Assembly: GCF_015182285.1 (NCBI RefSeq) | Contig: NZ_PRDM01000002.1 | Span: 744,001 to 808,000, forward strand | DNA length: 64,000 bases | Source of the DNA: Flavobacterium hungaricum | GTDB taxonomy: Bacteria > Bacteroidota > Bacteroidia > Flavobacteriales > Flavobacteriaceae | Reading direction: 5' to 3' | Shown here: one piece after another, positions 46,100-55,672 of the stretch | How the letters are laid out: each line of letters opens with the position of its first letter | Numbering within the stretch: position 1 is the stretch's first letter | Notes under the pieces: generated by a model | Seen by the model: the letters and a program-made list of their open reading frames with translations, nothing else | Told to the model about the DNA's origin: nothing | Databases searched by the model: none | Translations under genes and position numbers: made by a program

Positions 46100-46681
46100 A
46101 TGATAGCACATTTGCAGGGAAAACTAGTTGAAAAAAATCCTACAGAAGTAGTGATTGATTGTGGGGGTGTTGGTTATCAGGTAAATATATCGTTGCACAC
46201 CTTCTCGTTAATCCCAAATTCTGAAAATATAAAATTGTATACGCATCTTCAAATAAAAGAAGATGCGCATACTTTATATGGTTTTGCAGAGAAATCAGAA
46301 AGAGAAATCTTTAGAATGCTGCTTTCTGTTTCGGGTATCGGTGCAGGAATAGCGCGCACGATGCTTTCTTCGATAGAACCAAAACAAATTATTAATGCAA
46401 TAGCTTCTGGAGATGTTGCCGTAATCCAGTCTATAAAGGGGATCGGGAACAAAACAGCACAGAGAGTTATATTGGATTTAAAAGAAAAAGTTCTTAAATT
46501 ATACGATTTAGACGAAGTTTCCGTTGTACAGAACAATAGAAATAGAGATGAGGCGTTATCTGCTTTAGAAGTTTTAGGATTTGTTCGTAAAGCTTCTGAA
46601 AAAGTAGTCGAAAAAATCGTAAAAGATGATCCCGAGGCTACTGTTGAAACCATTATCAAAAGGGCTTTAAAAAACTTATAA
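46100..46681 (+). CDS. ruvA: Holliday junction branch migration protein RuvA
   Basis: 193 residues, normal length. OB-fold N-terminus (MIAHLQGKLVEKNPTEVVID), two helix-hairpin-helix motifs (VSGIGAGIARTML and IKGIGNKTAQRVILDLKEK) and a C-terminal domain III (RDEALSALEVLGF) that contacts RuvB. It binds four-way junctions as a tetramer. It sits 24 nt upstream of sprA, so both may share a transcript even though the functions are unrelated. RuvB is 17 kb away in the window. Confidence 0.97.
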   Translation: MIAHLQGKLVEKNPTEVVIDCGGVGYQVNISLHTFSLIPNSENIKLYTHLQIKEDAHTLYGFAEKSEREIFRMLLSVSGIGAGIARTMLSSIEPKQIINAIASGDVAVIQSIKGIGNKTAQRVILDLKEKVLKLYDLDEVSVVQNNRNRDEALSALEVLGFVRKASEKVVEKIVKDDPEATVETIIKRALKNL

Positions 46682-46705
46682 ATTCATTTTATATAAAAGA
46701 ATTCT

Positions 46706-49700
46706 ATGCGTAAAATTTGTATTTTGTTGCTGGTCTTATTGTGCGGTAATGCTTTGCGTGCGCAGGTTAATCCGGCAACTCAAGATACAACAAAAACTCA
46801 ATTTTCTAAAGGAAAAATTGAACTCGAAGATCCTCCGAGTATTTTGTCTGCTTACAGATATGATCCTATTACAGATCGTTATATTTTTACAAATTCTGTT
46901 GATGGATTCTCTATCAATTATCCACTGATTTTAACTCCAAAAGAATACGAAGATTTAGTCTTGAAAGAATCCAGAAGAGATTATTTCAGGAAAAAAATGG
47001 ATGCGATAGACGGTAAAAAACAAGGTGCCGAAGCAGCAAAGAAAGATCTTCTTCCTAGATATTATATTAATTCAAGCCTTTTTGAGAGCATTTTTGGAAG
47101 TAATACAATTGACGTAAAGCCCACAGGTTCAGTAGAAATGGACTTAGGTTTGCGTTACACCAAACAAGACAATCCCGCCTTTTCTCCAAGAAACAGATCA
47201 AGTCTTACTTTTGACTTTGATCAGAGAATCAGTATGAGTTTGATGGGGAAAATTGGAACACGTTTAGAAGTAAATGCCAATTATGACACCCAGTCTACGT
47301 TTGCTTTTCAAAATTTATTTAAGCTGGCCTATACGCCTTCTGAGGATGATATTATTCAGAAAGTAGAAGTGGGTAATGTCAGCATGCCTTTAAACAGTAC
47401 TTTGATCCGAGGCGCGCAAAGTCTATTTGGAGTTAAAACACAATTGCAATTTGGAAGAACAACCGTTACAGGTGTTTTCTCAGAACAAAAGTCTCAAACC
47501 AAAAGTATAGTCGCAGAAGGTGGAGGCACGGTGCAAAACTTTGATTTATTTGCATTGGATTATGATAACGACCGACATTTCTTCTTGTCGCAATATTTTA
47601 GAGATAAATATGATCAGGCTTTGGTTAGCTATCCTGTAATTCAAAGTCAGGTTCAGATTACAAGAATAGAAGTTTGGGTAACCAACAAACAAAATAGAAT
47701 TGCAACCAATAATAACAACTTAAGAAATATTATTGCGCTTCAGGATTTAGGAGAAGGGCAGCTTTCGGGAGTTCCAGATAACGAGTTGGTCGTAATCAGT
47801 TCGACCGCGGGATTCTTTAACAGTCCTATAAATTCTCCAACAGATAACGCAAACAATAAATACGACCCTGAAACGATTGGACAAGCAGGCTCGTTTTTAA
47901 ATTCTAATATTAGAGAGATTGTTACTGCCAAGTCTGGATTTAATAATGCAAATGTAAGCGAGGCAACAGATTATTCTGTTTTAGAAAACGCTAGAAAATT
48001 AACTTCAAACGAATATACTTATAACCCGCAATTAGGATACATCTCGCTGCAGCAGCGTCTGGCAAACGATGAGATTCTGGCAGTAGCTTTTGAATATACT
48101 GTGGGAGGTAAAGTATATCAAGTCGGAGAATTTGGAAGCGACGGTGTTGATGCTACTGTTGTAACAGGAAACAACAATGCCAATCAGGCCATTATTACAC
48201 AAAGTTTGGTCTTAAAAATGCTGAAAAGCAGTTTGACTAACGTACAGAATCCAGTTTGGAATCTGATGATGAAAAACGTGTATCAAATTCCACAGGCTTA
48301 TCAAATCAAACAAGAAGATTTTAGATTAAATATTCTTTACACCGATCCGTCACCATTAAATTATATTACACCGGTTCCAGGAACTACTTTTCCGGCAAAT
48401 CCGGCTCCGGATATGAAATTGACGGATACACCTTTGTTGAATGTATTTGACATTGATCGATTGAATTATAACAATGACCCTCAAACAGGAGGAGATGGTT
48501 TCTTTGATTATGTTCCAGGAATAACAGTAGATGTACAAAATGCCCGAATTATTTTTACCAGAAAAGAGCCGTTTGGAGAACGCCTTTTTGATAAATTAAA
48601 GACAGGTGCAGGAGAATCTTATAATGATCCTGCAACCTATAATGACAACCAGAGAAAATATGTATTTAGAACTATGTACCGAAATACACAGGCTGTATCC
48701 TTACAAGACAGTGATAAAAACAAGTTCTTGCTGAGAGGAAAGTACAAATCTTCGGGAAGCAGCGGTATTCCGATTGGAGCATTTAATGTTCCTCAAGGTT
48801 CGGTAGTAGTAATGACGGCAGGAAGAAGACTTGTAGAAGGAATAGATTATAGTGTCGATTATCAATTAGGAAGAGTACAAATCTTAGATCCTTCACTTCA
48901 AGCCTCTAATACACCAATTGAAGTATCATTAGAAAACAATTCTATCTTTGGGCAGCAGACCAGAAGGTTTATGGGCTTTAATATTGAACATAAAATTTCG
49001 GATAATTTTGTTGTCGGCGGTACCTACTTAAAAATGACAGAACGCCCTTTTACTCAAAAATCGAGTTATGGGCAAGAATCTGTAAACAACACTATATTTG
49101 GTTTCAACGGAAATTATTCAACAGAAGTTCCATTCTTAACCAGATTAGCCAATAAACTTCCAAACATAGATACAGATGTTCCTTCTAATCTTTCTATTAG
49201 AGGAGAAATAGCCTTTTTAAAACCAGATGCGCCAAAAGCTAGTGAGTTTGAGGGAGAGGCAACTATTTATATTGATGATTTCGAAGGTTCTCAGACTACA
49301 ATAGACATGAGATCTGCTTTTGCTTGGAGTTTGTCTTCAACGCCTTTTATAAATTCAGCCAACGACAATACATTTAACGCTGGTGCTAGTACTTTAGAAT
49401 ACGGTTACAAACGTGCCAAATTAGCCTGGTATACTATTGACCCTGTTTTTTATACCTCAAAACCATCCGGTATTTCAAACGACGATTTATCTTTAAATAC
49501 TACACGACGAATCTACAGTAGAGAGTTGTATCCAAATACAGATATTGCGCAAGGACAGCTTCAAGTTGTTAATACGCTCGATTTAACTTATTTTCCTTCA
49601 GATAGAGGGCCGTATAATAACAATCCTAATTTCGGCGCGAGTAATCCGTCAACAAATTTTGGAGGAATTATGCGAGCTTTAAACTCAACCAATTTTGAAC

Positions 49701-52700
49701 AAGGAAACGTCGAATACATTCAGTTTTGGGTATTAGATCCTTATGTTGGAAATGGAGAAGCTCCGGCAAGTAATACAGGAAAAATTTATTTTAACTTAGG
49801 TGAAGTTTCTGAGGACGTTTTAAAAGATGGCAGAAAACAATATGAAAACGGATTAGGTCCAGATCAGGTTATGGTGAATCCGCAGCCACTTTGGGGAGAT
49901 GTTCCTGCTTCTCAATCTTTAATTTATGCCTTTGATACCAATCCTGAAAATCGTAAAAATCAGGACGTTGGTTTAGATGGTCTGCCTGACTCTAAAGAAG
50001 CTTTAATTTATAATAATTATGCTGGTGAACCTGATCCGGCCGCAGATAATTATACTTATTATTTAAATACCAGCGGAGGAGTTTTGGACCGCTATAAAAA
50101 ATACAACGGAACAGAAGGAAACTCTGCCGTAAGTGTTGATGATCCGAATCGTGGTTCTACCACACTTCCAGATGTTGAAGATATTAATCGTGACAATACC
50201 ATGAGTACGATTAATGCTTATTATGAATATAGTATTGATTTAAGACCTGGAATGCAGGTTGGAGAAAATTACATTACCGATATTCGTGAACCAGAAGATG
50301 TTGGAAATGTTGAATTGCCAAACGGAACTACAACCCGCGCAAGATGGATTCAGTTTAAAATTCCAGTTTCGCAGCCAAAAAATACAATTGGAAACATTAC
50401 CGATTTTAAATCGATTCGTTTCATGCGTATGTTTATGACAGGTTTTAATGATCAAATGACGGTTCGTTTTGGAGCTTTAGATTTAGTAAGAGGGGAATGG
50501 AGAAAATATACTGGAACTCTTGACGCCAACGATCAAAACCCTGATGACGACGGAACAGAATTTGACGTAGCAGCAGTTAATATTCAAGAAAATGGAACCA
50601 AATGTCCTGTAAACTATGTAATTCCTCCTGGAGTACAAAGAGAGCAGCTGTACAATAATAACACGATTATTAATCAAAACGAACAATCATTAGCGTTGAG
50701 AATTGGCGGTAATGGATTGGAGTACCAAGATTCGAGAGCTGTTTTTAAAAATGTAAGCGTTGACATGCGTCAGTACAAAAAATTAAAAATGTTCCTTCAC
50801 GCAGAATCACTGCCAAGAGAAGTTGCTCTTGCAGACGATGAAATGATTGGTTTTATTCGTTTTGGTAATGATTTTACACAAAACTTTTATCAGATTGAGA
50901 TCCCGTTAAAAGTGACAAGAACTGGTGGTTCGTGTACGATTAGCCCAGATCAGGTTTGGATGGATGATAACAATATAGATGTTGCTTTGGAGCTGCTGAC
51001 CAATATGAAAATTAAAGGGATGCAGATAGATCCTACTTCTTCTAAGCGTGACATCAACGGAATTTATTATCCAGATCTTGATCCTGACCAAGCAGGAGGA
51101 GATGGAAGCGAAAGACTGCGATTAGGTATAAAAGGAAATCCAAACTTTGGATTGGTTCGAAATTTAATGGTCGGAGTAAAAAGCACAACACTGCACAAAG
51201 GTCTTGTCGGAGAAGTTTGGTTTAATGAACTTCGTATGTCTGACATGGAAAATAAAGGCGGTATGGCAGCATTGTTAAATGTTGATACCAATATGGCCGA
51301 TTTTGCGACACTTTCGGCATCAGGAAAAAAGAGTACAATTGGTTTTGGATCTCTAGAACAAGGTGCCAACGAGAGAGATCGTGAAGACATTCAGCAGTAT
51401 AATATTGTTACAAATCTTAATTTAGGGAAATTACTTCCTCCAAAATGGGGTATCAACCTGCCTTTTAATTATGCGATCGGAGAAGAGGTAATTACTCCAG
51501 AGTACGATCCTTTTAATCAAGATATTAAATTAGACCAATTATTGAGAGAAACTGCAGATTCTAATGAGAGAGACAATATTAGAAGTCGTGCAGTAGATTA
51601 TACCAAACGTAAGAGTATCAATTTTATTGGAGTTAGAAAAGACAGAGCACCAGAGCAAAAACCTCATGTTTATGATGTTGAGAATTTTACTTTCTCACAA
51701 TCTTATAATCAGGTAGAACGCCATGATTATGAAGTTGAAGATTATGAAGACGAACAATCGAATACTTCTGTGAATTATGCTTACACTTTTCAGCCAAAAG
51801 AAGTAGTGCCATTTAAGAAAACCAAATTCATGAAAACCAGTGAATATTGGAAAATATTGAGTGATATCAACTTTAATTATCTGCCTTCAAATATTTCATT
51901 CAATTCAAATATTTTAAGACAAAGCAACCGTCAGCAGTATAGACAAGTTGATAACGTGCCAGGTTTAGAAATTGATCCTCTTTATCGTAGAAACTTTGCG
52001 TTTAATTATCAATATGGTTTCGGATTTAATCTGACAAAATCATTAAAATTAAACTACAGCGCGGCATCCAACAATATCGTGAGAAATTTCATGAACGATG
52101 ATAATACGCCAAAAGAAGACTTTAATATCTGGGACGATTATCTGAACATCGGAACACCTAATCAGCATTTACAGCAGTTGGTTTTAAATTATGAAATTCC
52201 ACTTTATAAAATTCCAGTTTTAGGTTTTATAAAAGCAAGTTATTCGTATACTGCGGATTACAACTGGCAGCGTTCGTCGACTGCAATGACTGAGTTTGTA
52301 GATGCAGATGGTAATCTTCAGAATTTAGGAAACACCATTCAGAATGCGAATTCTAATACTTTTACTTCTACGTTGAATATGAATACATTGTATAAGTATT
52401 TAGGATTAGTGCCTGGAGGTAAAAAAACAACAAAAGCCAAGCCTGCTGCACCGCCAAAACCAGGTGAGAAAATTGTAAATACAGCAAAACCTACTGTAAG
52501 CAATAGTCCTTTTTATGATGGTTTAATTGGTGTATTGACAAGTGTAAAAAACATACAGGTTAATTACACTAAAAACAGCGGTACAGTTTTACCGGGGTAT
52601 TTACCAGGAGTTGGATTTTTTGGAACATCAAAGCCGTCTTTAGGATTTGTTTTTGGTAGTCAGGATGACATACGTTACGAAGCTGCTAAAAATGGATGGT

Positions 52701-53956
52701 TGACCGATTATGATGAGTTTAATCAAAATTTTACACAAGTAACTAATAAAATTTTGAAAATAACAGCCAACGTTGATCTGTTCCCAGATTTAAAAATTGA
52801 TTTGGCGATGGACCGTTCTTATTCGCAAAATTTTTCAGAACAATACAAGGCAGATCGAAATGCAGAAGATCCATATGAGTCTTTATCCCCTTATACTTAT
52901 GGAATGTTTTCTATTTCTACCGTTTTGATCAAAACAGCTTTTTCTACAAGTAATGCGACAGAATCTTCCGCTTTTGATGATTTTAGAAGTAACCGTTTAG
53001 TAATTGCGAACCGTTTGGCAGAAGATCGTTATGGGGAAGGAGCGGCGATTCCTAGATATGATGCGGCAGCGCTTCCAACTGAAGATCCAACCGCACCTAT
53101 TGAAAATATTGCAAACCCAAATAATACCGAAAGAAAGTTAATTCAGTCAAACGACGGATATCCTATAGGGTATACTAAAAGTAATCAAGCTGTATTGCTT
53201 CCTTCGTTCATGGCAGCTTATACGGGAGCAGATGCTTCGGGTGCTTCGACCAGTATTTTTAGAAATTTCCCAATTCCAAACTGGAGTATTAAATATAACG
53301 GATTGATGCGTTATAAATACTTTAAAGATAAATTTAAACGTTTTTCTTTACAGCATAATTACAGAGCATCGTATACGATTAATCAGTTTAGATCTAATTT
53401 TGATTATACAGAAAATCCAAGCGGACAAGATGTGAATGGTAATTTCTATAATAAAACGATTATGTCAAATGTCAATTTAGTTGAGCAGTTCAGTCCGCTT
53501 ATTAGAGTTGATTTTGAGTTGAAAAGTTCGTTGCGACTGCTGACAGAAATCAAAAAAGACCGTGCGCTTTCGATGAGTTTTGATAATAATCTGCTTACCG
53601 AAGTTAAGGGAGTTGAATATGTAGTTGGTTTAGGATATCGATTTAAAGACGTGATTTTCTCTTCAAGGCTGGCAGATAATCCAACTGGAATTATTAAAAG
53701 TGATATTAATATTAAAGCCGATTTTTCTTTTAGAAACAATGAAACTTTGGTAAGATATTTAGATTACGATAACAATCAGCTTGCTGCAGGACAGAATATC
53801 TGGACAGTAAAGTTAACGGCAGATTATGCATTTAGTAAAAACCTAACGGCAATATTTTACTATGATCACTCGTTCTCTAAAGCTGTTATTTCGACATCAT
53901 TCCCGTTAACCAATATTAGATCAGGCTTTACACTTCGTTATAATTTCGGAAATTAA
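46706..53956 (+). CDS. sprA: T9SS outer-membrane translocon protein SprA (Sov family)
   Basis: 2416 residues with a signal peptide (MRKICILLLVLLCGNALRAQ). The mature part is rich in Asn, Tyr, Phe and alternating strand-like segments, as expected for the giant 36-strand beta-barrel through which folded T9SS cargo leaves the cell. Its size and its place directly after ruvA and before gcvH agree with SprA of F. johnsoniae (about 2400 residues). A short Lys/Pro/Ala-rich loop (PGGKKTTKAKPAAPPKPGEK) near residue 1910 is a low-complexity insert. It would export the adhesin encoded at 31930-39372 and other gliding proteins. Confidence 0.95.
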   Translation: MRKICILLLVLLCGNALRAQVNPATQDTTKTQFSKGKIELEDPPSILSAYRYDPITDRYIFTNSVDGFSINYPLILTPKEYEDLVLKESRRDYFRKKMDAIDGKKQGAEAAKKDLLPRYYINSSLFESIFGSNTIDVKPTGSVEMDLGLRYTKQDNPAFSPRNRSSLTFDFDQRISMSLMGKIGTRLEVNANYDTQSTFAFQNLFKLAYTPSEDDIIQKVEVGNVSMPLNSTLIRGAQSLFGVKTQLQFGRTTVTGVFSEQKSQTKSIVAEGGGTVQNFDLFALDYDNDRHFFLSQYFRDKYDQALVSYPVIQSQVQITRIEVWVTNKQNRIATNNNNLRNIIALQDLGEGQLSGVPDNELVVISSTAGFFNSPINSPTDNANNKYDPETIGQAGSFLNSNIREIVTAKSGFNNANVSEATDYSVLENARKLTSNEYTYNPQLGYISLQQRLANDEILAVAFEYTVGGKVYQVGEFGSDGVDATVVTGNNNANQAIITQSLVLKMLKSSLTNVQNPVWNLMMKNVYQIPQAYQIKQEDFRLNILYTDPSPLNYITPVPGTTFPANPAPDMKLTDTPLLNVFDIDRLNYNNDPQTGGDGFFDYVPGITVDVQNARIIFTRKEPFGERLFDKLKTGAGESYNDPATYNDNQRKYVFRTMYRNTQAVSLQDSDKNKFLLRGKYKSSGSSGIPIGAFNVPQGSVVVMTAGRRLVEGIDYSVDYQLGRVQILDPSLQASNTPIEVSLENNSIFGQQTRRFMGFNIEHKISDNFVVGGTYLKMTERPFTQKSSYGQESVNNTIFGFNGNYSTEVPFLTRLANKLPNIDTDVPSNLSIRGEIAFLKPDAPKASEFEGEATIYIDDFEGSQTTIDMRSAFAWSLSSTPFINSANDNTFNAGASTLEYGYKRAKLAWYTIDPVFYTSKPSGISNDDLSLNTTRRIYSRELYPNTDIAQGQLQVVNTLDLTYFPSDRGPYNNNPNFGASNPSTNFGGIMRALNSTNFEQGNVEYIQFWVLDPYVGNGEAPASNTGKIYFNLGEVSEDVLKDGRKQYENGLGPDQVMVNPQPLWGDVPASQSLIYAFDTNPENRKNQDVGLDGLPDSKEALIYNNYAGEPDPAADNYTYYLNTSGGVLDRYKKYNGTEGNSAVSVDDPNRGSTTLPDVEDINRDNTMSTINAYYEYSIDLRPGMQVGENYITDIREPEDVGNVELPNGTTTRARWIQFKIPVSQPKNTIGNITDFKSIRFMRMFMTGFNDQMTVRFGALDLVRGEWRKYTGTLDANDQNPDDDGTEFDVAAVNIQENGTKCPVNYVIPPGVQREQLYNNNTIINQNEQSLALRIGGNGLEYQDSRAVFKNVSVDMRQYKKLKMFLHAESLPREVALADDEMIGFIRFGNDFTQNFYQIEIPLKVTRTGGSCTISPDQVWMDDNNIDVALELLTNMKIKGMQIDPTSSKRDINGIYYPDLDPDQAGGDGSERLRLGIKGNPNFGLVRNLMVGVKSTTLHKGLVGEVWFNELRMSDMENKGGMAALLNVDTNMADFATLSASGKKSTIGFGSLEQGANERDREDIQQYNIVTNLNLGKLLPPKWGINLPFNYAIGEEVITPEYDPFNQDIKLDQLLRETADSNERDNIRSRAVDYTKRKSINFIGVRKDRAPEQKPHVYDVENFTFSQSYNQVERHDYEVEDYEDEQSNTSVNYAYTFQPKEVVPFKKTKFMKTSEYWKILSDINFNYLPSNISFNSNILRQSNRQQYRQVDNVPGLEIDPLYRRNFAFNYQYGFGFNLTKSLKLNYSAASNNIVRNFMNDDNTPKEDFNIWDDYLNIGTPNQHLQQLVLNYEIPLYKIPVLGFIKASYSYTADYNWQRSSTAMTEFVDADGNLQNLGNTIQNANSNTFTSTLNMNTLYKYLGLVPGGKKTTKAKPAAPPKPGEKIVNTAKPTVSNSPFYDGLIGVLTSVKNIQVNYTKNSGTVLPGYLPGVGFFGTSKPSLGFVFGSQDDIRYEAAKNGWLTDYDEFNQNFTQVTNKILKITANVDLFPDLKIDLAMDRSYSQNFSEQYKADRNAEDPYESLSPYTYGMFSISTVLIKTAFSTSNATESSAFDDFRSNRLVIANRLAEDRYGEGAAIPRYDAAALPTEDPTAPIENIANPNNTERKLIQSNDGYPIGYTKSNQAVLLPSFMAAYTGADASGASTSIFRNFPIPNWSIKYNGLMRYKYFKDKFKRFSLQHNYRASYTINQFRSNFDYTENPSGQDVNGNFYNKTIMSNVNLVEQFSPLIRVDFELKSSLRLLTEIKKDRALSMSFDNNLLTEVKGVEYVVGLGYRFKDVIFSSRLADNPTGIIKSDINIKADFSFRNNETLVRYLDYDNNQLAAGQNIWTVKLTADYAFSKNLTAIFYYDHSFSKAVISTSFPLTNIRSGFTLRYNFGN

Positions 53957-53993
53957 ATTTAGAATTCTAAACAAGATTTCATTAGAAGATTAT

Positions 53994-54001
53994 TACATTT
54001 G
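53994..54001 (+). promoter_or_regulatory. -7 box upstream of gcvH
   Basis: TACATTTG exactly matches TANNTTTG, 40 nt before the gcvH ATG. A -33 element is not clear. Confidence 0.5.
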
Positions 54002-54041
54002 TGGCTATAATTTTAAATAATCAATTTTCAAACATACTATT

Positions 54042-54422
54042 ATGAGCATACCAGCAAATTTAAAGTACACAAAAGATCACGAATGGGTTAGCATCGAAGG
54101 AGATGTTGCGACTGTAGGAATTACTCATTTTGCACAAAAAGAGTTAGGAGATATCGTGTATGTTGAGGTAGAAACTTTAGATCAAACACTTTCAAAAGAT
54201 GAAGTTTTTGGAACTGTTGAGGCTGTAAAAACAGTTTCGGATTTATTTTTACCATTAACAGGTGAAATTATTGCTTTTAATGAAGATTTAGAAAGTGCTC
54301 CAGAAACAGTAAACTCTGATCCTTACGGAGCTGGATGGATGATTAAAATTAAAATTGCTGATGCTTCAGAAATTGATACTTTATTATCTGATCAAGCGTA
54401 TAAAGATTTAATCGGTGCCTAA
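54042..54422 (+). CDS. gcvH: Glycine cleavage system H protein
   Basis: 126 residues with the lipoyl site in [15 protein letters not shown], Lys63 being the residue that carries lipoate. N-terminal [14 protein letters not shown] is typical. The H protein shuttles the aminomethyl group between the P, T and L proteins; those genes are not in this window. The last codons overlap the VanZ-like gene by 8 nt. Confidence 0.97.
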   Translation: MSIPANLKYTKDHEWVSIEGDVATVGITHFAQKELGDIVYVEVETLDQTLSKDEVFGTVEAVKTVSDLFLPLTGEIIAFNEDLESAPETVNSDPYGAGWMIKIKIADASEIDTLLSDQAYKDLIGA

Positions 54423-54798
54423 ACAACTTCTTTTAATTTGGGCAATAATCTGCTCTGGAATCATTACTTATTTTTGTCTAACAGATTCGAGTAACATACC
54501 GGCAGTTAATTTTCCAAGTATAGATAAAATTGTTCATTTCTGTTTTCATTTCGGATTTACGGTTTCATGGATTTTATTTTTCAAAAAAGAATTAAAAGGT
54601 AGAGAAGCAGATGACTTTAAAGCGTATTTAATCTCATTTATATTTTCTGTTTTTTTTGGAATTACCATCGAAATACTGCAAAGTGTTTTTACAATCACAA
54701 GAGCGGCAGATGTAACAGATATACTCGCAAATGCACTTGGTGCTGTTGTGGCAGTTTTTTCGGCTATAGGTTTTAAAAAGCAAATCGATAAGATATAA
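54415..54798 (+). CDS. VanZ-like membrane protein
   Basis: 127 residues starting at a GTG inside the gcvH stop region (8-nt overlap; no ATG is available). Four hydrophobic segments (about 4-20, 38-58, 68-92, 100-122) with the motif [15 protein letters not shown], and [17 protein letters not shown] at the end, match the VanZ family (VanZ confers low-level teicoplanin resistance in enterococci). Short VanZ-like proteins are common in Bacteroidota with unknown role; no resistance function is implied. A terminator follows. Confidence 0.82.
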   Translation: MPKQLLLIWAIICSGIITYFCLTDSSNIPAVNFPSIDKIVHFCFHFGFTVSWILFFKKELKGREADDFKAYLISFIFSVFFGITIEILQSVFTITRAADVTDILANALGAVVAVFSAIGFKKQIDKI

Positions 54799-54802
54799 TA
54801 GG

Positions 54803-54824
54803 AACCCACTTCGGTGGGTTTTTT
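54803..54824 (+). terminator. Terminator of the gcvH-VanZ unit
   Basis: AACCCAC-TTCG-GTGGGTT with TTTT; a compact UUCG-loop hairpin. Confidence 0.88.
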
Positions 54825-54875
54825 ATTACAGGAAAATCAAAATTTAGAAAAAGCTGTTTTTTTCAATATAAAATG

Positions 54876-54883
54876 TACTTTTG
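54876..54883 (+). promoter_or_regulatory. -7 box of the deoC promoter
   Basis: TACTTTTG matches TANNTTTG, 27 nt before the deoC ATG. It overlaps an upstream TTG (54881), which rules out the longer deoC reading frame. Confidence 0.6.
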
Positions 54884-54910
54884 TGCTGGTTTTCTGCAAC
54901 TTCAATCGTG

Positions 54911-55654
54911 ATGAACATAAAGCAATATCTGGATTCTACTTATTTAAAAACTGCCTCACAAGCTGGTCTTAGTGAAGCAGAAAATACGTTTGTGGTTCAA
55001 AATGCGATCAGCGAAGCCATTCAGGAAAGTTTTAAGCTGATTATGATTCGTCCCGAATATGTTTCGATGGCCAAAGCAATGATTCTTGAAGCAAATTCAG
55101 TTTTGCTGATTGGCACTGTGATTGATTTTCCAGAAGGAAAATCTACATTAGAAACCAAGCTTAAAGAAGCTAACGAGGCTATTGCAAACGGAGCTGATGA
55201 TCTCGATTTTGTTTGTAATTATGAAGCTTTTAAAAATGGTGATGCAGATTTAGTCAAACAAGAAATTCTCGTTGGAACGCAGATCGGTCTTGCCAACAAT
55301 AAAACCGTAAAATGGATTATTGAAGTGGCGGCTTTAAACGATAAAGAAATTATACAACTTTGTGTGTTGATCAAAAATGTGATAATTTCGAATTTTAAAG
55401 AAGACGATTTTGCTTCGGTTTTTGTAAAATCTTCAACAGGTTTTTATAAAACAGAAAATGATCTTCCAAACGGAGCGACAATTCCATCTATTATTATAAT
55501 GCTTGAAAATGCGTCTCCGCTTCCTGTAAAGGCAGCAGGAGGTGTCCGTTCTTTTGATGATGCAGTCGAAATGATTCGTTTAGGAGTTAAACGTATCGGA
55601 ACTTCGGTGGCAAAAGCAATTGTAAACGGAGAAAATTCCCCAAATCAATATTAA
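54911..55654 (+). CDS. deoC: Deoxyribose-phosphate aldolase
   Basis: 247 residues from the ATG at 54911. Catalytic features are the Asp in DDLDFV (Asp97-Asp99), the Schiff-base Lys173 in FVKSSTGF, and Lys in VKAAGGVRSF. The enzyme splits 2-deoxyribose-5-phosphate into glyceraldehyde-3-phosphate and acetaldehyde in nucleoside breakdown. It is followed after 18 nt by remB, so a shared transcript is likely. Confidence 0.95.
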   Translation: MNIKQYLDSTYLKTASQAGLSEAENTFVVQNAISEAIQESFKLIMIRPEYVSMAKAMILEANSVLLIGTVIDFPEGKSTLETKLKEANEAIANGADDLDFVCNYEAFKNGDADLVKQEILVGTQIGLANNKTVKWIIEVAALNDKEIIQLCVLIKNVIISNFKEDDFASVFVKSSTGFYKTENDLPNGATIPSIIIMLENASPLPVKAAGGVRSFDDAVEMIRLGVKRIGTSVAKAIVNGENSPNQY

Positions 55655-55672
55655 ATAAATACCCAAATTTAA

